A stretch of DNA of 50,702 nt. It comes from Chthoniobacteraceae bacterium. Its GTDB lineage: Bacteria; Verrucomicrobiota; Verrucomicrobiia; Chthoniobacterales; Chthoniobacteraceae. The notes beneath the pieces were generated by a model. The model was not told where the DNA came from. It searched no databases and worked only from the letters and a program-made list of their open reading frames with translations. Positions 8,872 through 18,800 of this stretch are shown one piece after another (the first letter of the stretch is position 1; the number at the start of each line of letters is the position of its first letter). Location: positions 1 to 50,702 of the forward strand of contig CANIWM010000043.1 in the NCBI GenBank assembly GCA_947471505.1. Direction: 5' to 3'. Position numbers and translations under genes: made by a program.

Positions 8872-9420
8872 ATGAAACTCGAACCGAAATTGTTGCGGGC
8901 GTTAGTGGCAAACCAGAAGGATCCTGAGGGAATCTGGTCGCTGTTTTGCGAGGCGGGCATGGACGCAGCCCGGCTGCGGGAGCTCAATTCTGTCGCCGAT
9001 TCGGTTACGCCGTACTCCCGTGTGATTCTGTCGGGCGACTCAGAATGCGAGATCATGCTTGCGCGCTGGGCGCCGGAGCGAATCTGCGCGCCGCACGATC
9101 ACGGGACTTCCGCAGGCTGGGTGTTTTACTTCGATCAGGAATTTGAGGAATACGCATACAAGTGGCGCGACGATGAACTCGTTCAGCACGCAACGCATCG
9201 GCATTTGCCGGGAAGCTACACGCAGGTGGTGAAAAATGAGATTCACTCCTGCAAGACCAGCGGCAGCGGAATGAGTCTGCACATCTATTTTCCCCGGATT
9301 GAAAAGATGCGCGTCTATGATCTCGAAAGACGCCGGACCTTGGTCGTCTCGGACAATTGCGGTGCATGGATTCCCCGGCAACCGGAGCAAGTAGTGAAGG
9401 AGACGGCGTGGAAGCAATGA
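8872..9420 (+). CDS. Cysteine dioxygenase family cupin
   Basis: 182 residues. The three iron-binding histidines of thiol dioxygenases are visible: H75 and H77 in APHDHG, and H125 in EIHSC. SLHIYFP, with Tyr139, matches the conserved SLHxY block of cysteine dioxygenase (CDO). The cysteine that forms the Cys-Tyr cofactor in mammalian CDO is absent, as in many bacterial enzymes. The expected reaction is O2-dependent oxidation of L-cysteine to cysteine sulfinate; other thiols such as 3-mercaptopropionate are possible. It is the first gene of a tight operon: its TGA overlaps the next ATG. It diverges from the zinc-ribbon gene across a 139-base gap in which no operator was recognised. Confidence 0.87.
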   Translation: MKLEPKLLRALVANQKDPEGIWSLFCEAGMDAARLRELNSVADSVTPYSRVILSGDSECEIMLARWAPERICAPHDHGTSAGWVFYFDQEFEEYAYKWRDDELVQHATHRHLPGSYTQVVKNEIHSCKTSGSGMSLHIYFPRIEKMRVYDLERRRTLVVSDNCGAWIPRQPEQVVKETAWKQ

Positions 9421-10733
9421 GTGAGTCGGACTGTATCCTGATCCTCTATACCACTCTGTATCGCGAGGGCGGCACGGAGTTCGACTTGGCGGCACGCGAG
9501 CTTGAGCGTGGAAAGGTCGGGGAGTTCCCAGGGCGGACGGTCATTCGCAGGGCGGTCGAGAGTAAGAAGGCCTTCATCGCTGAAATTGACTCCGTCGCCG
9601 AGCGTTCGTTGCGAGTCGCCGAACTGCATTTCATCGGCCACAGCGGTATGTATGGGATCATGTTTGGCACCACGTCGTGGCCCGAGCAATTCAGCCCGTT
9701 TGAATGGAAGAATATGAAAATCCCCTTCGCAGCACACGGCCGGGCTTACTTTCATTCCTGTCGCAGCGGACGTTGGTTTGCCCGATTCTTTGCGAGTGTC
9801 TTCCGCGTGAAGGCCTACGGTTACTTTTGGTACACGACAGTCTCATCGCAGCGGGACCGTTTCTCGTGGTGTCGGTCTAAGGAGGCCGGGACACCAGCTT
9901 TCATCATTTCCGTGCCCGGTCGCAAATCGCATGGACTGCTGGGCACCGTGAAGAAATTTTTCCTACGCCCAAAGAGCTTCCCGATGTTGGAATTCGAACC
10001 ACCATCCGAGAAAATCGACACGACCTACGACGGCGTCGCGCCGCTCTACGACGAGACTTTTGAGGACATCTCCGTAAGAGCCGACGAGCTACGCTGGCTG
10101 CGCCGCGCACTTGCCGAACTGCGCAATCCGACGGTGCTCGATGTCGGCTGCGGCACGGGCTCCTTTTTGCGGGCCATCGAGGATCTCATCGAGAAGGCGC
10201 AGGGTGTGGATTTGTCGGCAGGCATGGTGGCCCACGCGCAGAAGCGCTCGACTGCGAGTGGTAAACTAAGCTTCTGCAAGATTGACGGCCCGCAGCTTCC
10301 TTTTGCCGACAATAGCTTCGACGCAGTGACCTCGGTCCTCTCGTTTCGCTATCTCGATTGGGATCCCATCATCGCCGAAATCCTCCGCGTGCTGAAGCCC
10401 GGCGGGCGTCTGTTCATCATAGACATGGTGGCGGCCCCGGTAAAATGGCGTCATTGGCCGCGGCTGCTTTTAGACAAGGTCCGGCAATATCGGACGCTGC
10501 GGAAGCACCCCCGCTATCGGGAGGCCCTTCGGAAAATGGTGAGCGACCCGCGTTGGAGAAAGATGCTCGAGTACAATCCGATTCGCGCCGAGCACGAGAT
10601 GAAATGGTATCTGCAAAGCCGCTTCCCAGGCGGGAAACTGGAAGTCATCAACTATGGGTGGAACTCGCGCGTGTTAGCCTTCGCATCCCCGCCGCTGCAT
10701 GAAAAGAAGGTCGCCGAGCTTTCGTTCCCATGA
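9417..10733 (+). CDS. Caspase-like domain fused to a SAM-dependent methyltransferase
   Basis: 438 residues. The ATG at 9417 overlaps the upstream stop (ATGA), so this start is chosen over one at 9357. Residues 1-195 show a caspase/CHAT-like layout. A strand followed by histidine (LHFIGHSG, H75) is followed about 40 residues later by a strand with cysteine (AYFHSCRSG, C115), the usual clan CD His/Cys dyad. Residues about 200-400 are a class I methyltransferase, with motif I VLDVGCGTGSF at about 240-250, VDLSAGM, and LRVLKPGGRLFIID. It has no signal peptide or transmembrane helix. I do not recognise this fusion. The methyltransferase call is strong; protease activity of the N-terminus is inferred from fold-like motifs only. 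Confidence 0.8.
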   Translation: MSESDCILILYTTLYREGGTEFDLAARELERGKVGEFPGRTVIRRAVESKKAFIAEIDSVAERSLRVAELHFIGHSGMYGIMFGTTSWPEQFSPFEWKNMKIPFAAHGRAYFHSCRSGRWFARFFASVFRVKAYGYFWYTTVSSQRDRFSWCRSKEAGTPAFIISVPGRKSHGLLGTVKKFFLRPKSFPMLEFEPPSEKIDTTYDGVAPLYDETFEDISVRADELRWLRRALAELRNPTVLDVGCGTGSFLRAIEDLIEKAQGVDLSAGMVAHAQKRSTASGKLSFCKIDGPQLPFADNSFDAVTSVLSFRYLDWDPIIAEILRVLKPGGRLFIIDMVAAPVKWRHWPRLLLDKVRQYRTLRKHPRYREALRKMVSDPRWRKMLEYNPIRAEHEMKWYLQSRFPGGKLEVINYGWNSRVLAFASPPLHEKKVAELSFP

Positions 10734-10749
10734 CGGAGGGCTGCGAGCC

Positions 10750-11487
10750 ATGATCGGAATCGTGGATTGGGGCATTGGCGGGCTCACGGTGTACAAGGCC
10801 ATGAGGAATCGTGGCCTGACCACCGACGTGCTGTATTTTTCCGACTCCGGCACGACGCCCTATGGCAAACTATCCAAAGAGAGTTTGCGCGAACGCTTCT
10901 TCCCAATCGCGGAGTTTTTCGGGAAACGCGGAGTCACTCACGTGCTCGTGGGATGTCATTCCGCGAGTTCCGCTCTCGAGCCAGACCCGGAGACGGGGCT
11001 GGAATCCTTCGGTCGAGTGAGCTTCGAGAGCATCATCCCCGCCGCAGTGCGAATCGCTTGCCGAAGCAACGCACAAAGCCTCGGCGTGATCGGCGGTGAG
11101 CGGACGATTCAGTCGGGAGTTTATGCGGGCGCGTTGCAGACTCTTGGAAAGCACCTGTCATTCTGCCCTGCGCAGCCGCTCTCCGCTTTCGTGGAAGCTG
11201 GCGAACTGGATTCCCCCGCCGTCGAAGCCGAAGTGCGCAAGGTCCTGGGAACACTCGGCCCCATCGACGCGCTGCTGATCGCCTGCACGCACTATCCGGC
11301 GCTCGCACCGCTATTCGCCAAAGTCTCCCCGACCTTGGAACTCCTTGATCCCGGCGATGAAATGACTGCATCACTCCACGAGGAAGGTTCGAGCGGGTTT
11401 GAGTTTTTCACGACCGGGAATCGTAGCGCATCCGCCCGCGCTGCGCGGCTTGCGTTTGGGATCGAGATTGGGAGCTTTCGTTTATGA
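10750..11487 (+). CDS. Glutamate/aspartate racemase family protein with altered active-site residues
   Basis: 245 residues from ATG 10750. A GGAGGG ribosome-binding site nine bases upstream decides the start over one at 10699 inside the previous gene. The MurI framework is intact: DWGIGGL at 6-12, SDSGTTPYG at 31-39, VGCHSAS at 67-73 and ACTHYP at 178-183. Both catalytic cysteines (C69 and C179) and Asp6 remain. Standard MurI has DSGIGGL and CNTA. Here the serine is Trp7 and the Asn-Thr pair is His70-Ser71, and these positions contact the amino-acid substrate. That suggests a relative acting on something other than glutamate. It is third in the operon with the cysteine-dioxygenase-like and caspase-methyltransferase genes. 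Confidence 0.82.
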   Translation: MIGIVDWGIGGLTVYKAMRNRGLTTDVLYFSDSGTTPYGKLSKESLRERFFPIAEFFGKRGVTHVLVGCHSASSALEPDPETGLESFGRVSFESIIPAAVRIACRSNAQSLGVIGGERTIQSGVYAGALQTLGKHLSFCPAQPLSAFVEAGELDSPAVEAEVRKVLGTLGPIDALLIACTHYPALAPLFAKVSPTLELLDPGDEMTASLHEEGSSGFEFFTTGNRSASARAARLAFGIEIGSFRL

Positions 11488-11496
11488 AATCGGGTC

Positions 11497-14400
11497 TCAG
11501 AAGCTGCGTACCATTTTCACCAACTCGTCGAGACGCTCTGCGGGAGTGCGCTTCATGAGGCGGGGGAACTTGCCGCCGAGGAGGATGAAGTCGCCGTTGC
11601 GGGTGAGCATGAGTTTGAAGGCGTCTTTGGTCTCAATGGCGGTGATCTTGCGGGCTGCGGCGCTGAGTTTTAGCTCGCTGAGTAGGAGCAGATTCGCAGC
11701 GGCATCGGGGATTTTCCCGAAGCGGTCGCGCCATTCTTTTTTGACGAGGTCGAGCTGCTCTTGGGTGGCGATTTCGTTGAGGCGGCGATAGGCGGCGATG
11801 CGGAGCTGTGTCTCGGAGATGTAGCTGCTGGGGATGAATGCAGGCGCTTTATCGCTGGCTTTGGTGCCGATCCATTGGGCCTCGCTCGTGATGATGAAAT
11901 CAATGCTCACGGCGATGTCGATGCGGTGCTTGGGGCGCTGCCCTTTGAGCTTGGCGATGGCCTGGCGCAGGAGCGCGCAGTAAAGGTCGAAGCCGATGGT
12001 GACGATGTGTCCGCTCTGGGCGGTGCCGAGGATGTTGCCTGCACCGCGAATCTCGAGGTCGCGCATAGCGATTTTGAAGCCTGCGCCGAGGCTGCCGTAT
12101 TGCTTGATGGCGGCGATGCGTTTGCGCGCTTCGCCTGCGGTCATCATGTCGCGAGGGAGCATGAGGTATGCGTAGGCTTTGTGGTGCGCGCGACCCACGC
12201 GGCCACGGAGCTGGTAGAGGTCGGCGAGGCCGAAGCGGTCGGCGCGGTCGATGATGATGGTGTTGGCGTTCGGAATATCGACGCCGCTTTCAATGATTGT
12301 GGTGGCGATGAGCACGTCGGCCTCGCCTGCGATAAACTGGTGCATCACGTCTTCCAGCGCGCCTTCTTCCATCTGCCCGTGCCCGATGAGGATGCGCGCC
12401 TTCGGGCAGAGCTTCTTGATTTTCGCTGCGATCAGCTCGATGTCGCCGACTCGGTTGTGGAGGAAATAGACTTGGCCGTTGCGCGCAATCTCGCGGTCGA
12501 TGGCGTCGCGAATGACGCGCTCATCGTAAGGGCAGATGATGGTCTCCACCGGGATGCGATTGGCGGGAGGCGTCTCGATGGTGCTCATGTCCTTTGCTCC
12601 CATGAGCGACATGTAGAGTGTGCGAGGGATGGGCGTGGCGCTGAGGGTGAGCATGTCCACGAGGGGCCACATGGCTTTGAACTTCTCTTTGTGCAACACG
12701 CCGAATCGCTGCTCTTCGTCGATAACGACGAGGCCGAGGTTTTTGAATTCGATGTCCTTTGAAATGAGCCGGTGCGTGCCGATGACGATGTCCACGGAAC
12801 CGTCCGTCATGCCCTTGGCCGTCTCCGCTTGCTGGGACCGCGTGCGGTAGCGGCTGAGGAGTCCGACGGTGATGGGGTAATCGGAGACTCGCTCGCGGAT
12901 GTTGCGGTAGTGCTGCTCGGCGAGGACGGTGGTGGGGACGAGGATGGCGACTTGTTTGCCCGACGTGACGGCCTTGAACGCGGCGCGGATGGCGACTTCC
13001 GTTTTGCCAAAGCCGACGTCGCCGCAGATGAGGCGATCCATCGGGCGCTCGCCTTCCATGTCGTTCTTCGCGTCGAGAATGGCGGTGAGTTGGTCGGGCG
13101 TTTCTTTATAAAGGAACGACGACTCGAACTCGCGCATCCACTTGTTGTCGGGAGGGAAGGCGAAGCCCTTCTGCACCTCGCGCGCGGCGTGAACTTCGAG
13201 GAGCTTGGCGGCGTAATCGAAGACAGACTTCTCGGCTTTCTTCTTCGCGTTGTTCCACGCTTCGCTGCCGAGCTTGCTGAGGTCCGGATTCCGCTTGCCG
13301 ACGCCGACGTAGCGGGCGACGAGGAAGCTCTGCTCCAGCGGGACGTAGAGTTTTGCGCCCTCGGCAAACGTGAGCACGAGCACGTCTTCGGTGCCGACGG
13401 TTTTGAGTTCCTCGTAGCGGGCGATTCCGTGCTCGAGGTGGACGACGTGGTCGCCCTCGACCAGCTCGGAGAAGTCAATCTGCTGGCGCTGCGAAGTCTC
13501 GCGCTGGCGCTTGAGAGTAGCGCGGCGGGCGCGATTGTTGCGGTATCGGCCAAAGAGCTCCGAGTCGCAAATGACGGCAATTTTCCCCGTGGGGAATGTG
13601 AAGCCGCGCGCGAGAATGCCGACGATGAAGCAGAGTGCATCGGCCTCGACGGGCGGGACGAGTTCACGGAGGCGTTCGATTTCGCCCTCGTTGTTGCAGA
13701 AGACGAACGTGCGCCACCCGTCGGTGCGCCAGTTGCGGAGCTGGGAGAAAAAGCGCTCGCGTTTCATCTCATCGACGACGAAATCGCCCGCCTCAAATTC
13801 GCCGAGCCCGTGGTCGTAGAACGCGGTGTTGAAGTCGAACTCTCCAGATGCGACGACATCGCTGGTGATGTGGAGTTTCCCGTCGTCCCAGCTCGCGTCC
13901 ACGTCCACAGTGAGGTCGTCGCTGCGGATGTAATCGGCGAGTTTTTTGCCGACGCTCTCCGCCTCGCCGAGCAGCAGGGTGCAAGTGGGGAGTTGCTCGA
14001 TACTCGTCTGCGAATCGAGGCTGAATTGGCGGATGCTCTCCAGTTCGTCGTCAAACCACTCCAGCCGAATCGGCAGCGAATGATGGAAGCTAAAGACGTC
14101 CACGATGCCGCCGCGAATGGCGAACTGCCCGCGAGCGGTGACTTGAGCGACGGGCTCGTAGCCAGCGTGGCCCAGCTTTTTCAAAAACGCGTCGCGGTCG
14201 GTTTTCTTGCCACGCACGAGGTGGAGTTCGAGCTTACGCAACGCGGCTTCGTCCACGACTTCATCGTCCAGAGTCTTGCGCGTGAGCACGAGGATGAGCG
14301 GGTTCTTTTTGCTGGGGGTTGCCGCGAGCTTCTGGATGACGCCGAGCCGTTCAGCGACGGCCTCCGGGTCGGGTAGCGCGCCTTCCACCGGGGCGATTTC

Positions 14401-14646
14401 CAGCTCGGGGAAAAAAAGCGCGCCTGGGTGCCAGTGCGTGAGTTCGTTGTGAAGAGCTTCTTGCGAGCGGACGTTCTGGCAGACGAACCAAACGCGTCTA
14501 TTTGCCACGCGAGCGATGGCGGCGCACAGCGTGGGCTGCGCGTGCTCGACGATGTGCGGTAGCGTCCCTTCCATCGCGCGAAGGCGCGCCGCGAGCACGG
14601 GTTCGCGGGCGATGGCGTCGAGTAGGTCTGGCTGTTTCTCCGGCAT
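11497..14646 (-). CDS. mfd: Transcription-repair coupling factor Mfd
   Basis: 1,049 residues from ATG 14646; an upstream TTG at 14703 adds a stretch unlike the family. Domains run in Mfd order. UvrB-like N-terminal modules contain ARGQFAIRGGIVDVF. The RNA-polymerase-interacting domain contains VEGDHVVHLEHGIARYEEL. The RecG-like translocase has GDVGFGKTEVA at about residue 540 and DEEQRFG at about 640, followed by the TRCF C-terminal domain. Mfd removes stalled RNA polymerase at DNA lesions and recruits UvrA. Length is slightly below the roughly 1,150 of E. coli. It is convergent with the racemase-like gene, nine bases between stops, and no obvious terminator lies between them. Confidence 0.96.
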   Translation of the reverse strand: MPEKQPDLLDAIAREPVLAARLRAMEGTLPHIVEHAQPTLCAAIARVANRRVWFVCQNVRSQEALHNELTHWHPGALFFPELEIAPVEGALPDPEAVAERLGVIQKLAATPSKKNPLILVLTRKTLDDEVVDEAALRKLELHLVRGKKTDRDAFLKKLGHAGYEPVAQVTARGQFAIRGGIVDVFSFHHSLPIRLEWFDDELESIRQFSLDSQTSIEQLPTCTLLLGEAESVGKKLADYIRSDDLTVDVDASWDDGKLHITSDVVASGEFDFNTAFYDHGLGEFEAGDFVVDEMKRERFFSQLRNWRTDGWRTFVFCNNEGEIERLRELVPPVEADALCFIVGILARGFTFPTGKIAVICDSELFGRYRNNRARRATLKRQRETSQRQQIDFSELVEGDHVVHLEHGIARYEELKTVGTEDVLVLTFAEGAKLYVPLEQSFLVARYVGVGKRNPDLSKLGSEAWNNAKKKAEKSVFDYAAKLLEVHAAREVQKGFAFPPDNKWMREFESSFLYKETPDQLTAILDAKNDMEGERPMDRLICGDVGFGKTEVAIRAAFKAVTSGKQVAILVPTTVLAEQHYRNIRERVSDYPITVGLLSRYRTRSQQAETAKGMTDGSVDIVIGTHRLISKDIEFKNLGLVVIDEEQRFGVLHKEKFKAMWPLVDMLTLSATPIPRTLYMSLMGAKDMSTIETPPANRIPVETIICPYDERVIRDAIDREIARNGQVYFLHNRVGDIELIAAKIKKLCPKARILIGHGQMEEGALEDVMHQFIAGEADVLIATTIIESGVDIPNANTIIIDRADRFGLADLYQLRGRVGRAHHKAYAYLMLPRDMMTAGEARKRIAAIKQYGSLGAGFKIAMRDLEIRGAGNILGTAQSGHIVTIGFDLYCALLRQAIAKLKGQRPKHRIDIAVSIDFIITSEAQWIGTKASDKAPAFIPSSYISETQLRIAAYRRLNEIATQEQLDLVKKEWRDRFGKIPDAAANLLLLSELKLSAAARKITAIETKDAFKLMLTRNGDFILLGGKFPRLMKRTPAERLDELVKMVRSF

Positions 14647-14826
14647 AAGAGGGGTCGGAGAGAAGACGGAGAAGAGCGCCGGTGCAATCGAAAGAAGGGG
14701 CAACGGACGGGACCCACGTTTGTAAGTTCCCGGACAACTCGAATCGACGGATCATGCGGGCGTGGTTCTGGACAATCCATGCACGAGTGCTTGCAGCGAG
14801 GCGGATTCCCTGTTCCATCGGCAGGG

Positions 14827-15870
14827 ATGAAATCAATCCTCGCTGTAACCGCTCTCTTTTCACTCTCGATCTCCGCTTTTGCCCACGAGGCTGCGGCGCG
14901 CGTCGGGGCCGCTCATGTCGCTTCTGCCGAGATGGCGGCTGCTGCGATCACGCTGCTCGGGAAACTCTCGCCGGAGCAGAAGGCGAAAGCCGCATTTGAG
15001 TTCACATCGGAGGAGCGCAAGAACTGGCACTTTATCCCACGCGAGCGGAAGGGGCTGCCGCTGAAAGAAATGTCCGAGGAGCAGCGCACGCTGGCTCTGG
15101 CGCTGATGCAGACGGGCTTGAGCGAGGACGGATACAAAAAGGCGCGGGCGATCATGTCGCTCGAAAACGTCCTCCGCGAGATGGAGAAAGACACGACCGG
15201 GAAGCGCGACCCGGAGAAGTATTTCATCAGTATTTTTGGCACGCCGGGCGGCAAAGAACCGTGGGGCTGGCGGCTGGAAGGGCATCATGTCTCGCTCAAT
15301 TATTCGACCGTAGATGGTGCGGCTCCCTCGATGACGCCGTCCTTTTTCGGCACGAATCCTGGCGAAGTCCGCGAGGGCGATCGGAAGGGGCTGCGCGTGC
15401 TGGGCAATGAAGAAGACCTCGGGCGCGCGCTCATCAAATCGCTCTCCGAAGAGCAGCGCAAGATAGCGGTAATCAACGTGGTCGCACCCGCCGAAGTGCT
15501 CGCCGAGCCGAAGCGCCCGGACCCCATCAAGCCCGAAGGAATCTCGTGGGAGAAACTGAACGCGGAACAGCAGGCGCAACTCGTGAAGGTGGTGAAGGAG
15601 CAGCTCTTCCGCTGCCGCCCCGATGTCGCTGCGGAGGAGTGGACGCGCATCGAGAAGGCCGGGCTGCCGAAGGTTTACTTCGCGTGGGCAGGCGGCTTCG
15701 AGCGTGGTGAGCCGCACTATTACCGGGTGCAGAACGAGACGTTTATCGTCGAATACGACAACACACAGGGCAAAGCGAACCATCCCCACAGCGTGTGGCG
15801 TGACTGGTCGCGGGACTTCGGCGACGACTTGCTCAAGCGCCACATCGAAGATTCGCACAAGGCGAAATAG
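14827..15870 (+). CDS. DUF3500 family secreted protein
   Basis: 347 residues from ATG 14827, preceded by a GCAGGG ribosome-binding site. The N-terminus MKSILAVTALFSLSISAFA is a Sec signal peptide. An upstream in-frame start at 14779 would bury it. The body matches DUF3500: LSPEQKAKAAFEF, NWHFIPRERKG, a GWRLEGHHVSLN block and HSVWRDWSRDFG near the C-terminus. The family is common in Planctomycetes and Verrucomicrobia and has no assigned reaction. The repeated LSEEQ and LSPEQ motifs and several histidines are conserved-looking but not diagnostic. It is convergent with the RTX giant, three bases apart. Confidence 0.87.
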   Translation: MKSILAVTALFSLSISAFAHEAAARVGAAHVASAEMAAAAITLLGKLSPEQKAKAAFEFTSEERKNWHFIPRERKGLPLKEMSEEQRTLALALMQTGLSEDGYKKARAIMSLENVLREMEKDTTGKRDPEKYFISIFGTPGGKEPWGWRLEGHHVSLNYSTVDGAAPSMTPSFFGTNPGEVREGDRKGLRVLGNEEDLGRALIKSLSEEQRKIAVINVVAPAEVLAEPKRPDPIKPEGISWEKLNAEQQAQLVKVVKEQLFRCRPDVAAEEWTRIEKAGLPKVYFAWAGGFERGEPHYYRVQNETFIVEYDNTQGKANHPHSVWRDWSRDFGDDLLKRHIEDSHKAK

Positions 15871-15873
15871 CCG

Positions 15874-18800
15874 TCACACGGCCAAGAAGAACAGCGCCGA
15901 TGCCTCTGTCGGCGCGACGCTCATGCCCTCGAAAAACGCGAGCAATTCGTCCGGCGCAGTCGCACCGAACGGGTCATCGAAAACATGATCGCCGTCGGTG
16001 TCTCGGAAAAGGCCGATGCCTTTCGAGCTGCCGCCGGGGATGCTCGTCGGCGCGAAGAGGAAACTGCCCGCAGTGAAGCCCGGCAACACCACACGGTCAC
16101 CCTCGGACGGCTTGAAGTCCTTGATCCACGCAAAGTCGCCAAGCCCTCCAGCCAGCGCGGAGCCATCGTCGTAGTAAATGTCGGTACCCGATGTGAGGAA
16201 GATGTGGTCCGCGCCGGGACCGCCGATGAAAGTGTCAATCTCGCCCACGCCAAGCGTGCTGGGATTTGCTCCGGTCAAGTCGTCATCGCCGCCGCCGCCG
16301 TTGAGAGTGTCTGGGCCTGCGCCGCCGCCGAGGGTGTTCGCAAACGCGTTGCCGGTGATCACATTTGCCAGCTCATTGCCGAAGCCGGAGACGACATCGG
16401 CGATGGCGGCGAGTTGGAGTTCCTCCGTGTAGGAGCCGGGCGTGAGTGTGCAGCCGGTGACTTGGGCGATGGCCTTATCGTAGCCTTCGCCGGCGAAATC
16501 GTTGATCGAGTCCAGCGTATCGATGAGGTAGGTGTCGTTGCCCGCGCCGCCATCGAGAGTATCCGCGCCCGCGCCGCCGTTTATCGAATCATTGCCATCG
16601 CCGCCAAATAGAATGTCGTCACCGCCATTGCCGAGCAGCGTGTCGTTCCCGGTCTCGCCGAAAAGGATGTTCGGGTCCGCATTGCCGAGCATCACGTTCG
16701 CAAGCCCGTTGCCCGTGCCGATGCTGCGCCCGAGGCCAAAGTAACTCGACGAGGGGGGCGCATCGTCCGCGATGCCGAAGTTCTCCACATTCCCCGGCAG
16801 CACATATTCCGCTGCGTGAGAAATGATGGCATCGTTCCCTCCGTTCACGGCTTCACTGATGCGATCATCGAGCCGGTCCACGTGGTAAGTGTCATCGCCA
16901 CCGCCGCCGATGAGCGTATCAATGCCCGCGCCGCCATCCAGAGTGTCGCGGGCATTTCCTCCGACGATCAAGTTTGCGCTGTCGTTGCCCGTGAGTGCTG
17001 CGCCGACAGTCGGGCTGCCGACGTACACCAAGTCCTCAACGTCGGGGAAAAGCGCGTAGCTCACCGTTGTTTCCACGCGATCGTGCCCACGGTTTGGCTC
17101 CTCAACGGCTGCGTCATCGGGGGAATCCACGCGATACACATCATTACCGCCGTCGCCGAACATCGCGTCGTCGCCCTTGCCGCCGTCGAGTGTGTCGTTG
17201 CCCGTGCCCATTCCGCCGAGATCGCCGTAGAGGAAGTCCGCATCATCGCCACCATAGAGCACATCGTTCCCTTCGCCGCCGTACAGCACATCGAACCCCG
17301 CGAGCCCTGCGACCGTGTTGTTCCCGCTGTTGCCGCGCAGAGTGTCGTCGGCTTTCGAGCCGAACGCGTTGATGTTCGCGACGCCCGTAAGGACAAGGCT
17401 CTCGACGTTTGCCGGGATGGTGAATGTGACGCTGCTCAACACCTCATCGTAGCCCGCGTCTGCGACCTCGAATACTTTGTCGCCTGCGCTGTCCACGATG
17501 TAAGTATCCGAGCCCGTCCCGCCGCTCATGCCGTCGTCCCCATTGCCGCCGTCGAGCCAGTCATTTCCGCCAAAGCCGATGAGCGAGTCGTTGCCGTCGT
17601 CGCCAAAAAGCACGTCGTTCGCGCCATCATCGTCGTAGTCAGGGCCGCCGGTATTAAACTCCGCCTGCCCGAAGATTTTGTCGTCGTCACCACCGCCGCG
17701 AATCGTATCGCCGCCGTCGTTGCCCACGAGCAAGTCCTTCCCCTCGCCGCCATCAATCACATCGTCGCCATCCTGCCCTCGCACCACGTCATCGCCGGGG
17801 CCGGCGAGGATCGTATCGCCGCCATTGCCGCCGAGAATCGTGTCATTTCCAAAGAGCCCGCTGAGCGTGTTGGCGCTGGCATTACCGCGAAGCACGTTGC
17901 CCAGCCCATTGCCGATTCCGCTCACCGCTGCGCCGTTTAGGAAAAGATTCTCGACGTGCTGCGGCAGCGTGAAATTGATCTCCGCCTGCACCGTATCCGT
18001 CCCCTCGTTGAGAAACTCGACGACCACATCCTTCGTGTCGTTGATGATGAAAGTGTCGTTGCCCTTGCCGCCATATAACTCATCGCGCGCGGAGCCGGAG
18101 ACATCGTCGCCATTCAGCGTATCATTGCCCGCGCCACCGATGAGCGTGTCCTGCCCGGCAAAGCCTTCCAGCGTGTTATCGAGACTGTTGCCAGTGATTC
18201 GGTTGTTATTGATAGACCCGCGCCCAAACGTCGCGCCCTTGAGCACTAGCGTCTTCCCGACTTTGAAGAACGCTTCGATCAACTCGATATTCTCCACTGC
18301 CCCGCTCACCACTAGCGACGAGTTTGGCCGCAGTGCGCGAAAGTCCACGTCCACGATGCTCCGCACCGTATCCACGCCGCCGCCGTTCGATTCATCAATG
18401 GAGAGCACGTTGAAAATCCCGTCTGGATCATCAATCACATACACATCATCTCCGAGCCCGCCCATGAGCGTCGTAATCTCTCGCGCCTGGGTGTGAATCT
18501 CGTCGTTTCCATCGCCGCCGATGAGCGTATCCACGCCGTCGCCGCCGTAGATTGTATCGTTCCCATCGCCGCCAGAGATGCTGTCGTCATCCGGGAAAAA
18601 GTCCGACGGGCTGCTGAACTGCGCGACGTTGCCGTAGAGGACATCATCGAAGTTTGACCCGAGGATCGTATCGCGCCCCACGCCGCCGTAGATCGTCGCG
18701 CTGAGCGTGGAGTAAAGCGAGCGTGCGAGGATCAGATCGTCGCCCGCTTTGCCGTCCACTTTCACCGTCCCGTGCTTCTGCGCGATGATCTGGTTGTCTC

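Noticed and set aside
12772-14376. A 534-codon plus-strand frame
   Set aside because: It mirrors mfd. The Asp/Glu/Ala-rich composition is a codon-complement effect.
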